The position numbers and the translations under genes are program-made. Below the pieces are notes generated by a model. That model was not told the origin of the DNA and ran no database searches. It saw only the letters and a list, made by a program, of their open reading frames with translations. A DNA stretch of 64,000 nt from Jacaranda mimosifolia (taxonomy: Eukaryota; Streptophyta; Magnoliopsida; Lamiales; Bignoniaceae), in NCBI GenBank assembly GCA_018894105.1, contig CM032127.1, positions 35,422,760 to 35,486,759 on the forward strand, read 5' to 3'. Positions 36,373 to 47,240 of this stretch are shown here, piece after piece. How positions within the stretch are numbered: position 1 is the first letter of the stretch; each line of letters opens with the position of its first letter.

Positions 36373-37870
36373 TGGTCAACAATAGGCGGACTACTTTCGA
36401 GAGGTAGAGTGATCGTCATTCACCCCCTCTACCCCCTTTGCCACTATGGGAACAACCGGATCAGTAGGCGGGCTGTCCTAGCTCTGAACCACAGCAGGTG
36501 GTCACCCTAACTATCCCACAACTTATGCAAATGATTAGTGACCAAATCTCTGCCCAACTTTCTGCTCACCTATTTGCCCCTTTACAGAGGCATAACAACC
36601 AACCGACGGCTGTGGAAAATGTCATACCTCATTCCCCGTGCCGGGAAGAGCGACTCCCGAGGGAAGATAAAACTAAGAATAAAATACGCCTACACCCAAG
36701 TAGACGAGAATTAAGTTTGGTGCATTTCCCTCGAGATGAGCCTCGCCACTACCCCCGAGATGAGGTCGCGAACTCAGCGAATCAGTGCGTCCGACCTAAT
36801 CTAGCCCAGCAACGCGAACGGGTCGGATGTCCTAGACCTCACCCCTATCGGGACATGTCCAAGGCTGACAGGGAAGAGTGGGAAAAAGTGTCACACGAAG
36901 TTCAATAGCTTAACAGGAAATTGGAAGAAATTTCAAAAAGAAATCTGGACTGGACCCAATTTGAAAATGCTCCCAAGTTCTGACGGGAAAGAAAATCTCT
37001 TTCCATACAGGAAAATCAATGACGAGCGCATTGCTCTTGGTGCGAAGGTCCCTACCGGATTACCTCAATATAATGGACCAACAGACCCGAATGAGCACTT
37101 CTTGAAGTTTGAGCATATGATGCAGCTACACAGCTATAGTAACCACACATATGCAAAGATATTGGTTACCACCTTCCAGGGAATAGCATTGGAATGGTTT
37201 GTCAAGCTCTAGTCGGCCTCTATTTTCTCTTGTGATCAGCTCTGTGACAAATTCTTGCACCAATTTGCTAGCAGAAATAAAGTGAAGTTGCCCCACACAC
37301 CCCTTCACATGGCGAAGCAAAATAAGAGAGAATCTTTGAGGAACGTCTTCTCTAGATTTAACACTGAGGTCTTGAAAATTGGCAATCCCCACATTGAGTT
37401 CTTAATTGATGTCTTATTTTTGGGATTGAGACATAAAGAGTGTGCTAATGCCCTGGTTAGAGAGTGGCTGCGTACAATGGAATAACTCCTTGACTTGGCA
37501 AAAAGATATATAACTCAAGAAGAGATGACAAGATAAAATTTAGGGGAAGCGAGTTTGACAAGAAGAAAGGAAATGAGAAAGATGATAGGTATTAGAAAGA
37601 AGGTCACTGATCTCCGATAAAGCATTTTCATAATTATGCCCCCTTGAACACTCCCAGAAAGGAGGTTTTATTGGCAATACAACACGACAATCTCTTAAAG
37701 AGACCGAGAAAGATCACTAAGACGGAGGCCATGAAAAAGTCCAAGAAATACTACTATTTTCATCGAAAAAAAGGCCATGACACTGAGGATTCCTTCAAGC
37801 TCTAGGATGAGATCGAACACCTCATCAGGCAAGGCCATCTCAAGAAGTATGTTGACTAGAAAGCTTTATA
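36373..37870 (+). pseudogene. Tat1 gag
   Basis: Starts at ATG 36373 (MVNNRRTTFER, stop) and continues in several frames. The capsid core reads 'PTGLPQYNGPTDPNEHFLKF', 'ILVTTFQGIALEWFVKL', then 'RNKVKLPHTPLHMAKQNKRE' with SLRNVFSRFNTEVL. The end (37744-37870) carries 'YYYFHRKKGHDTEDSFKL' and EIEHLIRQGHLKKYV, the Tat zinc-like motif with its cysteines replaced by Y and S. At least four stops. Confidence 0.85.
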
Positions 37871-38138
37871 GGCCATTGCTCATTCTGACCAGACTCCCCA
37901 TAGAGAATGGTCGTCGAGCGCCCAAGATGAGATGACAATGGAAAATAGAAAATATAAGAGGAACGCCCTCCCTTTGCGAGGAGTAATTGACATAATAGCC
38001 GGAGGACCGATGGAAGGGGATTAGAGGTCGACAAGAAAGCAGGTGTAGAGACATCTTGAATCCAATAGATTGGCACAAGCCAAACCTGTCTATTAGTTTT
38101 CTACAAGCGCTGAACCTATTTCATTCTAGAATTCTGAC

Positions 38139-38857
38139 TTGGCGCACCTGGGAGGTCACGGGGCGGTAGGTAGCATAGACTGCCCCTTGGTGGTTTCAAT
38201 GAAAATTGCAAACTTTGAGGTCCGAAAAGTATTTATTAACAATGCGAGTTTCGCAAGTATCATTTTCTTGTCCGCACTTGACAAGATGCAGCTAGGGAGG
38301 TTAAAATTTCACCTTATTAGAACTCCCATGCTCGGATTTAGGGGATCAGAGATTATCCCGGTAGATCTATCAGTTTAACCACCTTATTCGGAGAGGCGCC
38401 TAGGAGACGCACCTTGATGATCAATTTTCTAGTCATAGATACACCCTTTGCTTATAATGCTATCATTGGGAGGCTAGCATTAAATGATTTCCAAGCGATT
38501 ACGTCCACTTATCACATAAAGGTTAAATTCCCAACGGCAATCGGGATGGGTGAAATGTTGTGCAACCTGAAAGAGGCATGGCAATGTTATACCATCTTGG
38601 TCGAGGCCAACTCCCAGAAAATTCGACCCAAATTAAGACCCTTAGAGGACATCCCTATAATGAAACCTGAGGAAGCACAAGCCAGCAAAAAGAGGAAAAT
38701 GGAAGACACTCAGGTCGAACTTGTTGAAGAGTTCAAAATTATTGAGCTTAAGCCGGGCAATCCTAATAAGATGATCAGGATAGGGTCGAGTTTTGGAAAT
38801 AATATGGAATGCATGCTTGTTGACTTCCTCAAAAGTAATATCGACGTCTTTGCCTAG
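38139..38857 (+). pseudogene. Tat1 protease and protease-RT linker
   Basis: Protease: 'VSMKIANFEVRKVFINNASF' followed by ASIIFLSALDKMQL; the catalytic 'VDNGSSADIL' motif is INNASFASII, so the active Asp is lost. Linker (38414-38857, 147 residues, open): 'FLVIDTPFAYNAIIGRLALN' and 'AITSTYHIKVKFPTAIG', the same block as in the remnant at 5564. A frameshift at about 38380-38410 separates the two. Confidence 0.88.
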
Positions 38858-38859
38858 AG

Positions 38860-39425
38860 CGTAGTTGATTTGCAGGGAATCAATCCTAAGGTCATTTTTC
38901 ACCTCCTCAACGTTGACCCAACATTCAAGCTAATGAGGTAGAAAACAAGGACTTTCAATGCTGAAAGGACTCAGATTATCAAGGAAGAGTTTGACAAGCT
39001 CCTAGAAACAGGCTATATAGTGGAAATTCAGTACCCTAGCTGGCTTTGTAATATAGTTTTAGTTCCAAAAAATGAAGGAAAATGGAGAATATGAAATGAC
39101 TTTATTGATTTTAATAAAGCATGCCCTAAAGACCCGTATCCTCTGCCTCGTATAGATTTATTGGTTGATTCAACTACTGGGTGTGACCTTTTGAGTATGA
39201 TGGATGCCTTTCAAGGTTACTACCAAATATATATGGCCCCCGAAGATAAGGATAAAGCTTCCTTTGTAGTCCCGAATGGTATGTATTATTTTTTGGTCAT
39301 GCCATTCAGATTAAAAAGTGTTGGTGCTACTTACCAAAGACTAGTCAATTTTTGTTCAAAAATGAGATAGGACGGTCCATAGAAGTTTATGTGGATTATA
39401 TGATTGTTAGAATGGAAAAAGAGGT
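38860..39425 (+). pseudogene. Tat1 reverse transcriptase, truncated
   Basis: Blocks in order: 'IVEIQYPSWLCNIVLVPKN' like text (39015-39070), 'GKWRI' stop 'NDFIDFNKACPKDPYPLPRI' (39080-39145), GCDLLSMMDAFQGYYQIYM, 'SFVVPNGMYYFLVMPFRLKS' and GATYQRLVN, then 'VYVDYMIVRMEKE'. The polymerase motif YVDD reads YVDY. After about 39425 the sequence jumps to integrase. Confidence 0.88.
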
Positions 39426-39573
39426 CGATCATTGGCCCACAAAGTCATCAGGAGCAGATATTTTTGGCCAACATTAAATAAAGATGTCGTTGAATTCACC
39501 AAGAAATGTCGATCATGTCAGGTTCATGCTAGCCTCCCTCACCGACTAGCTGTCGCCCTTACTTCAATGCAAA

Positions 39574-40278
39574 TAGTGACGAATCCATAGGAGGGCAAGG
39601 GGGGCAGTGTCCCACCCCCCCAACATTTTGGTGGTTCTTGTTTGCCCCCCACGGCTACATTTATATATATATTGAATAAGTTAGTTTGTATATATTTAAT
39701 TATTTAGTATTAATAACTATTTTAGTTTTGGACTGTTTAAAACAAATTATTAGGCCCATATGTTTAATTAAATAATTCACAATTAGATTAGGCCCATTAG
39801 GGTACTTCTATGTTATTTGTTTGAGAACAACTTTGTAAGGATCTAGCTAAAGAAAACCTTTACAACTTTATATTAACTCACAGAACAATTAAAATCTCTC
39901 CATTTTGACTGCAACGAGATTGAGACAAAGAGATAAAATAATCATGGACAAGCTTAATACCATCAATTCATTTTTAAAGAGAAAAGCTAGTGATAATATA
40001 AGAGTTAGTGAATCATCTTCTACTCCGTCATCAACAATTCAATCCAGCAGTGAAGAACAACATCAATCTAAAATTACAAGAGTGGAAAAAGATGTTGATG
40101 TTTCTTTCTTAGAAAATGATCCGGGAAAGCGCTTACAATTTGACAATATAATGCTCAACGGGAAAAAGTTCGAAGATTTTATATACAATCGAATTCATAG
40201 ATTATAAAACTTATATTTGAACTTTTATATTTTATAATTTTTGCCCCCCCCAAAGTCTCAGTTCTGGATTCGTCCTTG
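39574..40278 (+). mobile_element. Non-autonomous hAT transposon in Tat1 integrase
   Basis: 705 bp with inverted ends: left TAGTGACGAATCCATAGGAG, right (reversed) CAAGGACGAATCCAGAACTG, each followed inward by a G-run (GGGGGGC). Flanks AATGCAAA (39566-39573) and AGTGCAAA (40279-40286) form an 8-bp duplication with one change, the hAT length. The interior keeps the transposase N terminus (from ATG 39944: MDKLNTINSFLKRKASD, and later FLENDPGKRLQF), a pattern seen in plant hAT transposases of the zinc-finger MYM-like type; the rest of the transposase is deleted. Confidence 0.9.
39944..40207 (+). pseudogene. hAT transposase N-terminal remnant
   Basis: 88 codons from ATG 39944 to a stop at 40205-40207. 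Begins MDKLNTINSFLKRKASDNI, serine-rich middle, then 'VDVSFLENDPGKRLQFDNIM'; family members continue 'EADPGLRPPI..YHPN..DE' here. The zinc-finger, DDE and hAT-dimerisation parts are all missing, so only a nonfunctional stub could be made. Confidence 0.7.
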
Positions 40279-40879
40279 AGTGCAAATCATGCTGTCGTTC
40301 AACCAATGGGGAGTTGATATAGCAGGGTCTTTTTCGAAAGCTACCGGGCAAAGGAAATACATAATCTTAGCAGTTGAATACTTTACCAAATAAGATGAAG
40401 CCGAATCCGAAGCCATGCCTAAGATCACGGATGTCGCAATAAGGAGGTTCTTGTGAAAAAATATAGTTTACCATTTTGGCCTACCTAAAGTCCTTATATA
40501 AGATAATGGCACCCCATTTCAAAGTAAACGGACCCGAGAATAGTGCGAAAACCTAGAAATCAAATAACATTTTACATCAGTGGGGAATCTATAGGCCAAT
40601 GGTTAGATGGAGGTCACCAATAGGACTATACTTGACCATATCAAAACTAAGTTGGAGGGCTCAAATGCTAGTTGGGCGGACGACCTGCCAGGAGTCCTCT
40701 GGGCCTATCGTACCACCCTAAGAACAGCCACCAGCCAGAGCCCTTACAGCTTGGTGTACGGTTCAGAAGCAGTTGTCCTTATAGAATTGATTCAACACAC
40801 AGCTCGAATAATACACTAAATCCAATCAAAATTAGAGCAGAAAGAGAATTCGACCTTGAAGTAATCGACGAGCTCTGAC

Positions 40880-41730
40880 AACAAGCTTTCACAAAAATAC
40901 GAAAGTACAGGTCGATTATGGCTAAGCATTGTGATAAACGTGTGAGGCTAAGATCTTTTAAAATGGGCGACCTTGTTCTTGAAAAGGTTGAAGTCTCGAG
41001 AAATATTGGCAAACTCGACCCAAAGTAGGAAAGACCCAAAGCACAACTCTTACTGATTGGCTTATCTGTCGAAAACGAGCAACCAAGACAATGGAATGTT
41101 ATTAATCTCAAGAAGTCTATGTATAGACTGCATAGTACAAAAAGCACATTATCTTAATAAACAACTATCTAGTCGACCCCATAGTCGAATGATAAAAGTT
41201 GTATGATTTAATTGATAAACAACTATCTAGTCGAACCCCACAGTCACGTGATATAAGTAGTATATTTTAGCAAGAGTTTAATTGATTAACAGCTATTAAG
41301 GCAATCTTGCAGATGCGTAACTAAAGTTGTCAGTTAACAAATATGTTAATAAAACTGATGCATTGATAAATGAAGTTGTTAATAAATACCTTGAGGCCAC
41401 AAAAGAAAAAAAGTAGGGGGGAGAGGAAAACAAAACAAACAAACGACAAAAGGAAAAAGTCGATCTCGCTAGTTGACCCTGCATCATCTCCTTACTGTGC
41501 TACAGCCTCATTAGCAACCTCATCGACCGTCTTAAATAGCTCTTTGATCAAATTCAGATCCAACTTTAGGGGCAGCCCCTCGATCTCTTGCACTGCCCCA
41601 GCGAGCCGCGAGCGCCCTAAGTCTTCAGTCAGAAATACTCGACCTCAAGGGGGTAAGAAACTCGCCACGTTCACTTCATCATTTTTTATATCCAGGGCAA
41701 ACTCCCTAGCAAATCCAAACTCCTCACCCA
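40880..41730 (+). other. Tat1 integrase end and pol 3' flank
   Basis: Integrase continues degenerately to about 41150 ('AKHCDKRVRLRSFKMGDLVL' at 40920-40980 is the usual 'Y..+V+...F..GDLVLR' block, then a decayed C-terminal part). From 41160 short direct repeats 'aacaactatctagtcgaacc' (41163 and 41219) and AT-rich spacer lead to the end of the antisense ORF. I find no further gene on the plus strand. Confidence 0.6.
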
Positions 41731-43928
41731 CTACGACAACCTGAGGATGTAGAGGGGCGGTGATTCTTTCCCCCCCTCAGTAGGGGCATTGTCATCAAAA
41801 TCCTCAAGGCGCTCATTCTTATCCACGTTCAGCCTGGCCTTATCTTTGACCCGAAACTCATAGCCCATAAACTCTATTTGCTTTATGGCATGATCGAATG
41901 CCTCTCTTGCGGCATCCATGCTAAACGTTACGCTCGCATCGGTGAAAGCCAATGAGAGCATAAACTACTGAACTACCTCCTTTCGGATCCCGAGCAGCAC
42001 TTTGAAAAACTCCAATCGAGCGTACCTTATCCCATTCTCATAGCCATATGCTCGACCTGACTCGGAGGCTTCTTAGATTAAGTCAACACTCTTCTTCAAC
42101 TACTCATCGGCCTGGATCTTCCCATCGACAACAGCCAGCAGTTCTACATCCTTGTCTTCGAGTTATTTAGCCAATTTGGTCACCTTCGGTTCTAATGATT
42201 GAACCTTAGCTTTTAGCATGTTATTCTGCTCACATCTTTCCACTAACTTCAGATAGTTAGTTTCACATAGCTCAAAGCAACGATGAAGGTTGTATCCCCA
42301 TTTTCCGACCTGAAGAAGCAACATAAGCCTTCATATTCGAATTTTGTTTAATGATAAAATAAACTCCGATGCCATCCTTACCATATTAGCATGATAGGCA
42401 AAAGCCTTCAGTGCTGCCAGCTGATCGTGGTTGTGCATCTCAACCTAGTCCCTCTCGAAAAGACCACCTATCAGAATGGCTAATGGCGTTATTGACGTTG
42501 TACCTACACCCATTATCGTCAACGTGTTCGCACACCAATCTTTTCCAAAAATTTGGGCTCGGGGAACATTGGTAGGTTGCACAAGTAATCCGGAGGTAGA
42601 GGCGCCTATGCTTCCTCAAGTAATTCGCTTGACTTTTTCTTCTCCTTATTGACCCCAGTTTTCTTCGCGGTGCTTTGTTCCGCATCCCCAACCGCCTTCC
42701 TCTTCGAATGAGGAGAACTGCTAATCGCTCCCATGCTTGCAACAGCTTGTTGAACATCTTCCTCCGTTGGGCTGACCCCAGCTGCTTGTGTGGCAGCCAA
42801 CTATTGAGCTGCCGTGGCTTCTCTGCACTGTTGCACTTCCAGTTGCTTCTGCATTGCTATATGCCTTGCGCGATTTAAGATTGTTCAACCTGAAAAAGAT
42901 GGCACATGTTGATTAACCATATGCCGACAAAGAGTAAAATATCACATTATTTATAAAGATCAGTTTCTACCTAAATGCGCATTAGCATACAACCTCAATG
43001 CAGCAGTCGACAGTCCTACGAGAACTAAGTTTTTCTATTATAAACACTGATGCGTCCATGTCACCAAATTCAAGAAGATCTCGAATAAAAATATTATTCT
43101 AGGACGAGTTCTCGCCTATATCCAGCTCGACCCTACCCATCATCCACTCTCTTGGAATGTTAAAAACGACCCCAGTAGGAGGTCGAATATAAATATCTCT
43201 CTTTCTATTTCGGATGATTCGACAAGGACATAACCCTAAAAAAATTTCTATGGGGTCGCGCTGTTAAGTAATAAAACCTAGACTCCTCAGGTAAGCCTGA
43301 CTTACAAGACATAGGTATATGAAATAAATGACTAAAATTGGCCCAAGAAGGAGCTTCGTCGAGAATGTCCATTAAAATGAGAAAACTATACATCAGAGCG
43401 AAGCAATTGGGCAACAATTAGGTTGTGCAGACTTGCAGACCCCTCAACAGATCAACAATTAGTTCACCTAGGGGAAACCTAAGTCCATATTTCATTGCAT
43501 ATTCAAAAATGATTAGGCACTCCTCAGGAGGAGTGTGCATCCTATCTGTAGTTTTGGGTTTAATAAGCTCAAATCCATCTGGAATATGGTATTTCCCCCC
43601 AGTTGACCTAAGGTCATTCAACGACACTGTCGACACCATATCACTGTAACGTGTTGTCGCAAATAGCCTCTCCCTCGACCTTGGAGGCTCATCTGCCTCT
43701 GCTAATGGCTCTTCTTCCCTTCAACCACAGGTTCTGATGGCCCCGCCTCATCAACTAAAGGGTGAGATGATCCTATCCCTCACCTACCCCCAACACTTCC
43801 CTGCCCATATCTAATTCAAGTTCTACATGAGCACTCGACCTACTGCTAGAAGAATCACTCGACTCAACCCCATTATTCGAGATATCTACTGAGTGGGTAG
43901 CCTTAGAATCAGAATTAGAAGTCAACAT
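41731..43928 (-). pseudogene. Tat1 antisense ORF (aORF), interrupted
   Basis: Read on the minus strand from ATG 43928 (MLTSNSDSKATHSVDISNNG). Segments in order: acidic N terminus with 'EEEPLAEADEPPRSRERLF' (43640-43720); a conserved block in frame 43418-43639, 'LRSTGGKYHIPDGFELIKPK' then 'TPPEECLIIFEYAMKYGLRF'; continuing 43205-43417 with 'LLPNCFALMYSFLILMDIL' and 'APSWANFSHLFHIPM'; a lysine/serine-rich middle (42606-42800, 'KRKAVGDAEQSTAKKTGVNK'); a predicted coiled-coil-like stretch (about 42150-42280); and an end frame (41731-41961) 'SMDAAREAFDHAIKQIEFMG'. The conserved block resembles a family usually labelled 'putative plant transposon protein'. The function is unknown. Stops and frameshifts exist, and introns are possible. 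Confidence 0.8.
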
Positions 43929-44090
43929 ATTTGTAGCGGATATTGCTACTAAACTTTAAAAGCGCGAAAAAGGAAAACTTATGAAAATCTTCTTCTTGAG
44001 AGTAAGGGCTCAAGTTTCTCGAAGAATCGACACAAATTTACATAGCTTGACCTCAATTTAAGTGGTGAAAATAAGTGATGAAAACCACAA

Positions 44091-44096
44091 TTTATA
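44091..44096 (-). promoter_or_regulatory. TATA box of the Tat1 antisense ORF
   Basis: TTATAAATTGTGG on the minus strand, 163 bases upstream of the aORF start codon at 43928. Tat2 has CCTATAAATAGTGG at the matching place (63075-63082). After it both elements share 'TGAGGTC', 'CTTGAGCCCTT' and a TTTTC(A/G)TAAGT word that could be a splice donor. Confidence 0.65.
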
Positions 44097-44275
44097 AGGA
44101 ACTCGGGACTGTCAACCGATAAAGTTGATCGGGCACGGGCTAATAATTACATAATGCTGGTTGCATTTACATAAATATGCATGTAACTACCTATAACGAT
44201 TCTCGCCAATGCCACTCTGGTTGAAATTCAAAAATAGTGCTACTCCTAACTCTGACCCCTTCGTGATCGAACTAA

Positions 44276-44290
44276 GGAAGGGGGGACTCA
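44276..44290 (+). promoter_or_regulatory. Tat1 polypurine tract
   Basis: GGAAGGGGGGACTCA immediately before the 3' LTR start TGTTATAGG. The same tract, GGGGGGACTCA, precedes the Tat2 3' LTR. Confidence 0.85.
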
Positions 44291-44900
44291 TGTTATAGGT
44301 AAGCCCAATATGCTCAATGGGCCTATGTATCAGAGCCCAAAACTATTTCTGGCATATAAGCCCTATTCGACCTACTAGGTTGGAGTATTCGACCAGAAGG
44401 TAGACTGGATGAAAGAAGGAAGGATGTTTAATGGCGGTCTGCCACCCATCACATCCGTATTAACTACGTCTCAATCGCTAGGCTGTCTGTATTAAATGGA
44501 TTGATGGTGCGTCAACTCCACATTAATGACGGTAAGAAACCCCATTCTGGCCAGCCGAACATTTGTGCGCCTCCTAGGTAGGTTGAAAAGACCTATGTTG
44601 CCCCTACTTGAGAAATCGACATATGAAATATGCTGAAGGAGATGCGAGTCTCTTCACCTCCAAATAAGCACTATAAATACATCGTCCTTCAGAACCCAGG
44701 GTAAGGACACATATACTGAAGAACTGTTACTCTGCCCAAACATCCTCAGATCGATTTGCTGACTTAATTTTCGGAGAGTCTTAGCTAGAAACCAACCCAG
44801 CTAGCCTGACGTTTGTTCCTTGACTGCAGATTCTACCCAACATCTCCACAAGTTATCTTTCTGGTCGAGATACAGAGACTCCCTACCGAAATTAACCTCA
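44291..44900 (+). repeat. Tat1 3' LTR
   Basis: 610 bp, TGTTATAGGTAAG to AATTAACCTCA. The block 'tggcggtctgccacccatca' is identical in both LTRs of the element, while other parts differ by about one base in ten. It holds the CACTATAAATACATCG TATA box at about 44668. Confidence 0.92.
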
Positions 44901-44905
44901 TAACA

Positions 44906-46288
44906 TATAAATATAAATTTATAAATAATTAATTCTTTCCTTTTAATATTAAGTTTTCATATTTAGAAGATTATGCTATTTTCTTTAAATTTTTAAAATT
45001 GTAAAATGAATCTAATGGGTAAGTCTAATATTGAATTCATAAAATTTTTTAAAGAATTGAATTATAAATATAACGAATTCGTCCAATATATATGTCGTTG
45101 GACTATTTGTCCTCTACTTCTCCAAATAAGAGAAATTGATAAATAATATTTTGATTTTATTGATTTTATTAAGAAAATCAAGAAAAGACAAATTCTGAGT
45201 CCATTCAAATTTGACGTGAAAATTCTATTTTTATTTATTTATTTTCTTTTTTGTTGGATCAATGCATAAGGTTTTAGAAAAGATAGGTATGGAGAAAGAA
45301 AAAGCAAATAATAGAAATATAATCTACTTGCTTGACCAAAGTAAGATAAAATTATATTATTACTAATTGATGCTTCTCAATATTAATCTTTTTTATATCT
45401 CCTATGTGAGTAATTCTTTTTCATTTTTGTCATTATTTATGAGAGGACTAGAAGCTATTAATTGTAATTTGGTCATCAACACATTTATTATTCCCTAATG
45501 AAATTAGAAAGAAATAATACCAACCATTTAATTAGTAAAATATCTTCTTAATTCTAAGAAATCCACTCATGTCGATCACATAATTAATTAGAACAAATAT
45601 TCTTATAAGAAATATCTTAGCCTTGAGCATTGGAGATCGTTTCAATATTTACTTGCGTCTCCTTTTTCACATATTTCCTTTTAATTATTGAAACAATAAG
45701 AGATGCCAATCTTAATTTAGCTCTAATTAAAGATGGGGGTATTTATTATAAACACTAACTTAGAAACATAAACATAAATATAGAGTAAAGAAATGATGTA
45801 AGGAGATTATCTTCCTTATTCTTATATAGTTAAAAATCAACTTATTGCCTTGTATAAAAGAAAAAATAAAATTATTGCAACAAGAAATGTAAATATGAAT
45901 AAGAAAATATCTACAAGTATTATTACCTTTTAGATTTATAGTGCTCCAAGAAGTTCCATCCCAAGTTAAGGTAGCAGTAAAATTACTCAAAAGTTATGCA
46001 AATAATGATTCCAAAATTAACAAGTCGTAAACTGAGCCGAAATGAATAAATTAAAACGTAATAAAATATAAAAACATTCAATTTATTCAAAATCAATTAA
46101 AACCAATTTAAGTTGTTTCATTAAACATCAACAGTAGAATATAATGCCATAAATTTGACTCATTTATATATTCCTATTAATTTGAATATGCGAAATGAAA
46201 ATAAAAATTAAAAAATTAAAAAAAAAAGGGTGATTATGAAGGGTTGGGTTGGGAAGGAAAAAGGGCAGTCTCTACAAATCAAAAGGGT
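44906..46288. other. AT-rich intergenic DNA
   Basis: No gene, domain or repeat recognised. Unusually AT-rich, with several poly-A runs (46200-46235). It lies between the Tat1 element and the MITE upstream of MYC2. Confidence 0.6.
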
Positions 46289-46291
46289 TTA

Positions 46292-46744
46292 GGGTTTGTT
46301 TGGATGTGAATTGAGGCATTCTCCCAAAATTTTTTGGGAGAATGAATTTTGGAAAGTGGGGTTGAGGAATGTAATGGTTGTTCGTTTGTGTTTTGGGAGG
46401 TAGGTAGAGAATGAATTGAGAGAAAATTATTTGTTTGTTTGTATTTTAGGAGGGAACAAGATGTTACATCAACAATTTTTTTGTTAGGTTGATGGGTAAA
46501 ATGAGCATTGTAAAATTATTTACATATGTGTATATGTAGATTATATGAGTGGTAGTATATGGATATATTTGTAATAATTAGATAATGTTTGGAGCTTTGG
46601 GGAATGATGTGGAATTGTGAATAGTAGGAATTTTTTGGGAAATAAATTTTATATTTTGAGAGTGAGATTGAGAATGTGTAGTATTTATTTATTTAAATTT
46701 TGGGAGTTAAAAACTGAATTGAAAGTTTGTAAACAAACAAGCCC
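46292..46744 (+). mobile_element. Tourist-like (PIF/Harbinger) MITE upstream of MYC2
   Basis: 453 bp with inverted ends GGGTTTGTTTGG (46292) and, reversed, GGGCTTGTTTGTTT (46744), each bordered by TTA (46289-46291 and 46745-46747), the 3-bp duplication of PIF/Harbinger elements. The similarity goes deeper: an inverted motif CTCCCAAAATTTT...GGGAG recurs near both ends, and 46321-46345 is itself a near-perfect palindrome (ATTCTCCCAAAA and TTTTGGGAGAAT). It encodes nothing. It ends about 500 bases before the MYC2 start codon, so it is in the promoter region. Confidence 0.85.
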
Positions 46745-46747
46745 TTA

Positions 46748-47240
46748 ACATCTGAAATTAGCTCTACTACACTACAGACTACATTGGTAATCTGGCTCTT
46801 TGAGTGGAAGGCTAGTGAGTCACTCACGAGTAGGATGATTAAATCGGCTTCGCATTCGTGGAAGCTGCCGCCTTATGTCCGCTCCTCCTTTTTGGCTATT
46901 TTTTTCTGCTGCCCATCCATGCCTAAATTCAGCACAAATTCACCCCAAATAAATCCCAAACCCAACTCAAATGCCCCCATACCTAATACACACATTCTCA
47001 TTTCAATCTCTTTCCTCCTTCCCCGACCTGTGCCCCCCAACGCCTACTCCATTCCCTCTTCACCAGTAGGCACCCAACATTTCTCCATTTTCTACGATCT
47101 TTCTCTCTCTATTTTCTCTAACCCCATAACAAATACAGCCATAGATTAATAGAGAAAAAAGGCCGTTTGTGCTGAATTTCTTTACAGCAGTGCACAAACA
47201 AGTTTCTTGAATTTGTGAGCTATTGCTGTTAGTCTATGGA
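46748..47240 (+). promoter_or_regulatory. MYC2 proximal promoter and leader
   Basis: Sequence between the MITE and the start codon. It turns from AT-rich to CT-rich (47095-47125, ACGATCTTTCTCTCTCTATT), a pattern common in plant 5' leaders. No convincing TATA box and no CACGTG G-box was found by eye. An in-frame stop TGA (47208-47210) lies 31 bases before the start codon. The transcription start is not visible from sequence. Confidence 0.5.

Larger units (their letters stand above)
39428..40878 (+). pseudogene. Tat1 integrase, split by a hAT element
   Basis: Left part (39430-39573): 'YFWPTLNKDVVEFTKKCRSC' like text with QVHASLPHRLAVALTSMQ, the zinc-binding end. Right part (40287-40878): 'FNQWGVDIAGSFSKATGQRK' with YIILAVEYFTK (first D of DDE), 'YHFGLPKVLI' stop 'DNGTPFQS' (second D), and 'GVLWAYRTTLRTATSQSPYS' with LVYGSEAV, the end of the core. 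Stops occur at about eight places. The two parts join in frame once the hAT insert and one copy of its duplication are removed. Confidence 0.9.
35658..44900 (+). mobile_element. Tat/Retand-like Gypsy element with antisense ORF (Tat1)
   Basis: Two LTRs, 35658-36328 and 44291-44900, flanked by TAGCA (35653-35657) and TAACA (44901-44905), a 5-bp duplication with one change. Internal order: leader with TTTTGGCACTATCTATGGGA (family TTGGCGCCGTCTGTGGGA), gag, protease, linker, partial RT, deleted RNase H, integrase, antisense ORF, polypurine tract GGAAGGGGGGACTCA. Total 9243 bp including a 705-bp hAT insert. It cannot be autonomous: every frame is broken and RNase H is missing. Confidence 0.92.

Noticed and set aside
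46784..47149. 121-residue frame upstream of MYC2
   Set aside because: Sits in the promoter and leader, Pro/Ser-rich by composition, no family similarity seen; no upstream gene is supported.
47223..47240. Longer MYC2 start at 47223
   Set aside because: This would need a TTG start; the first in-frame ATG after the stop at 47208 is 47241 and it matches the family N terminus.
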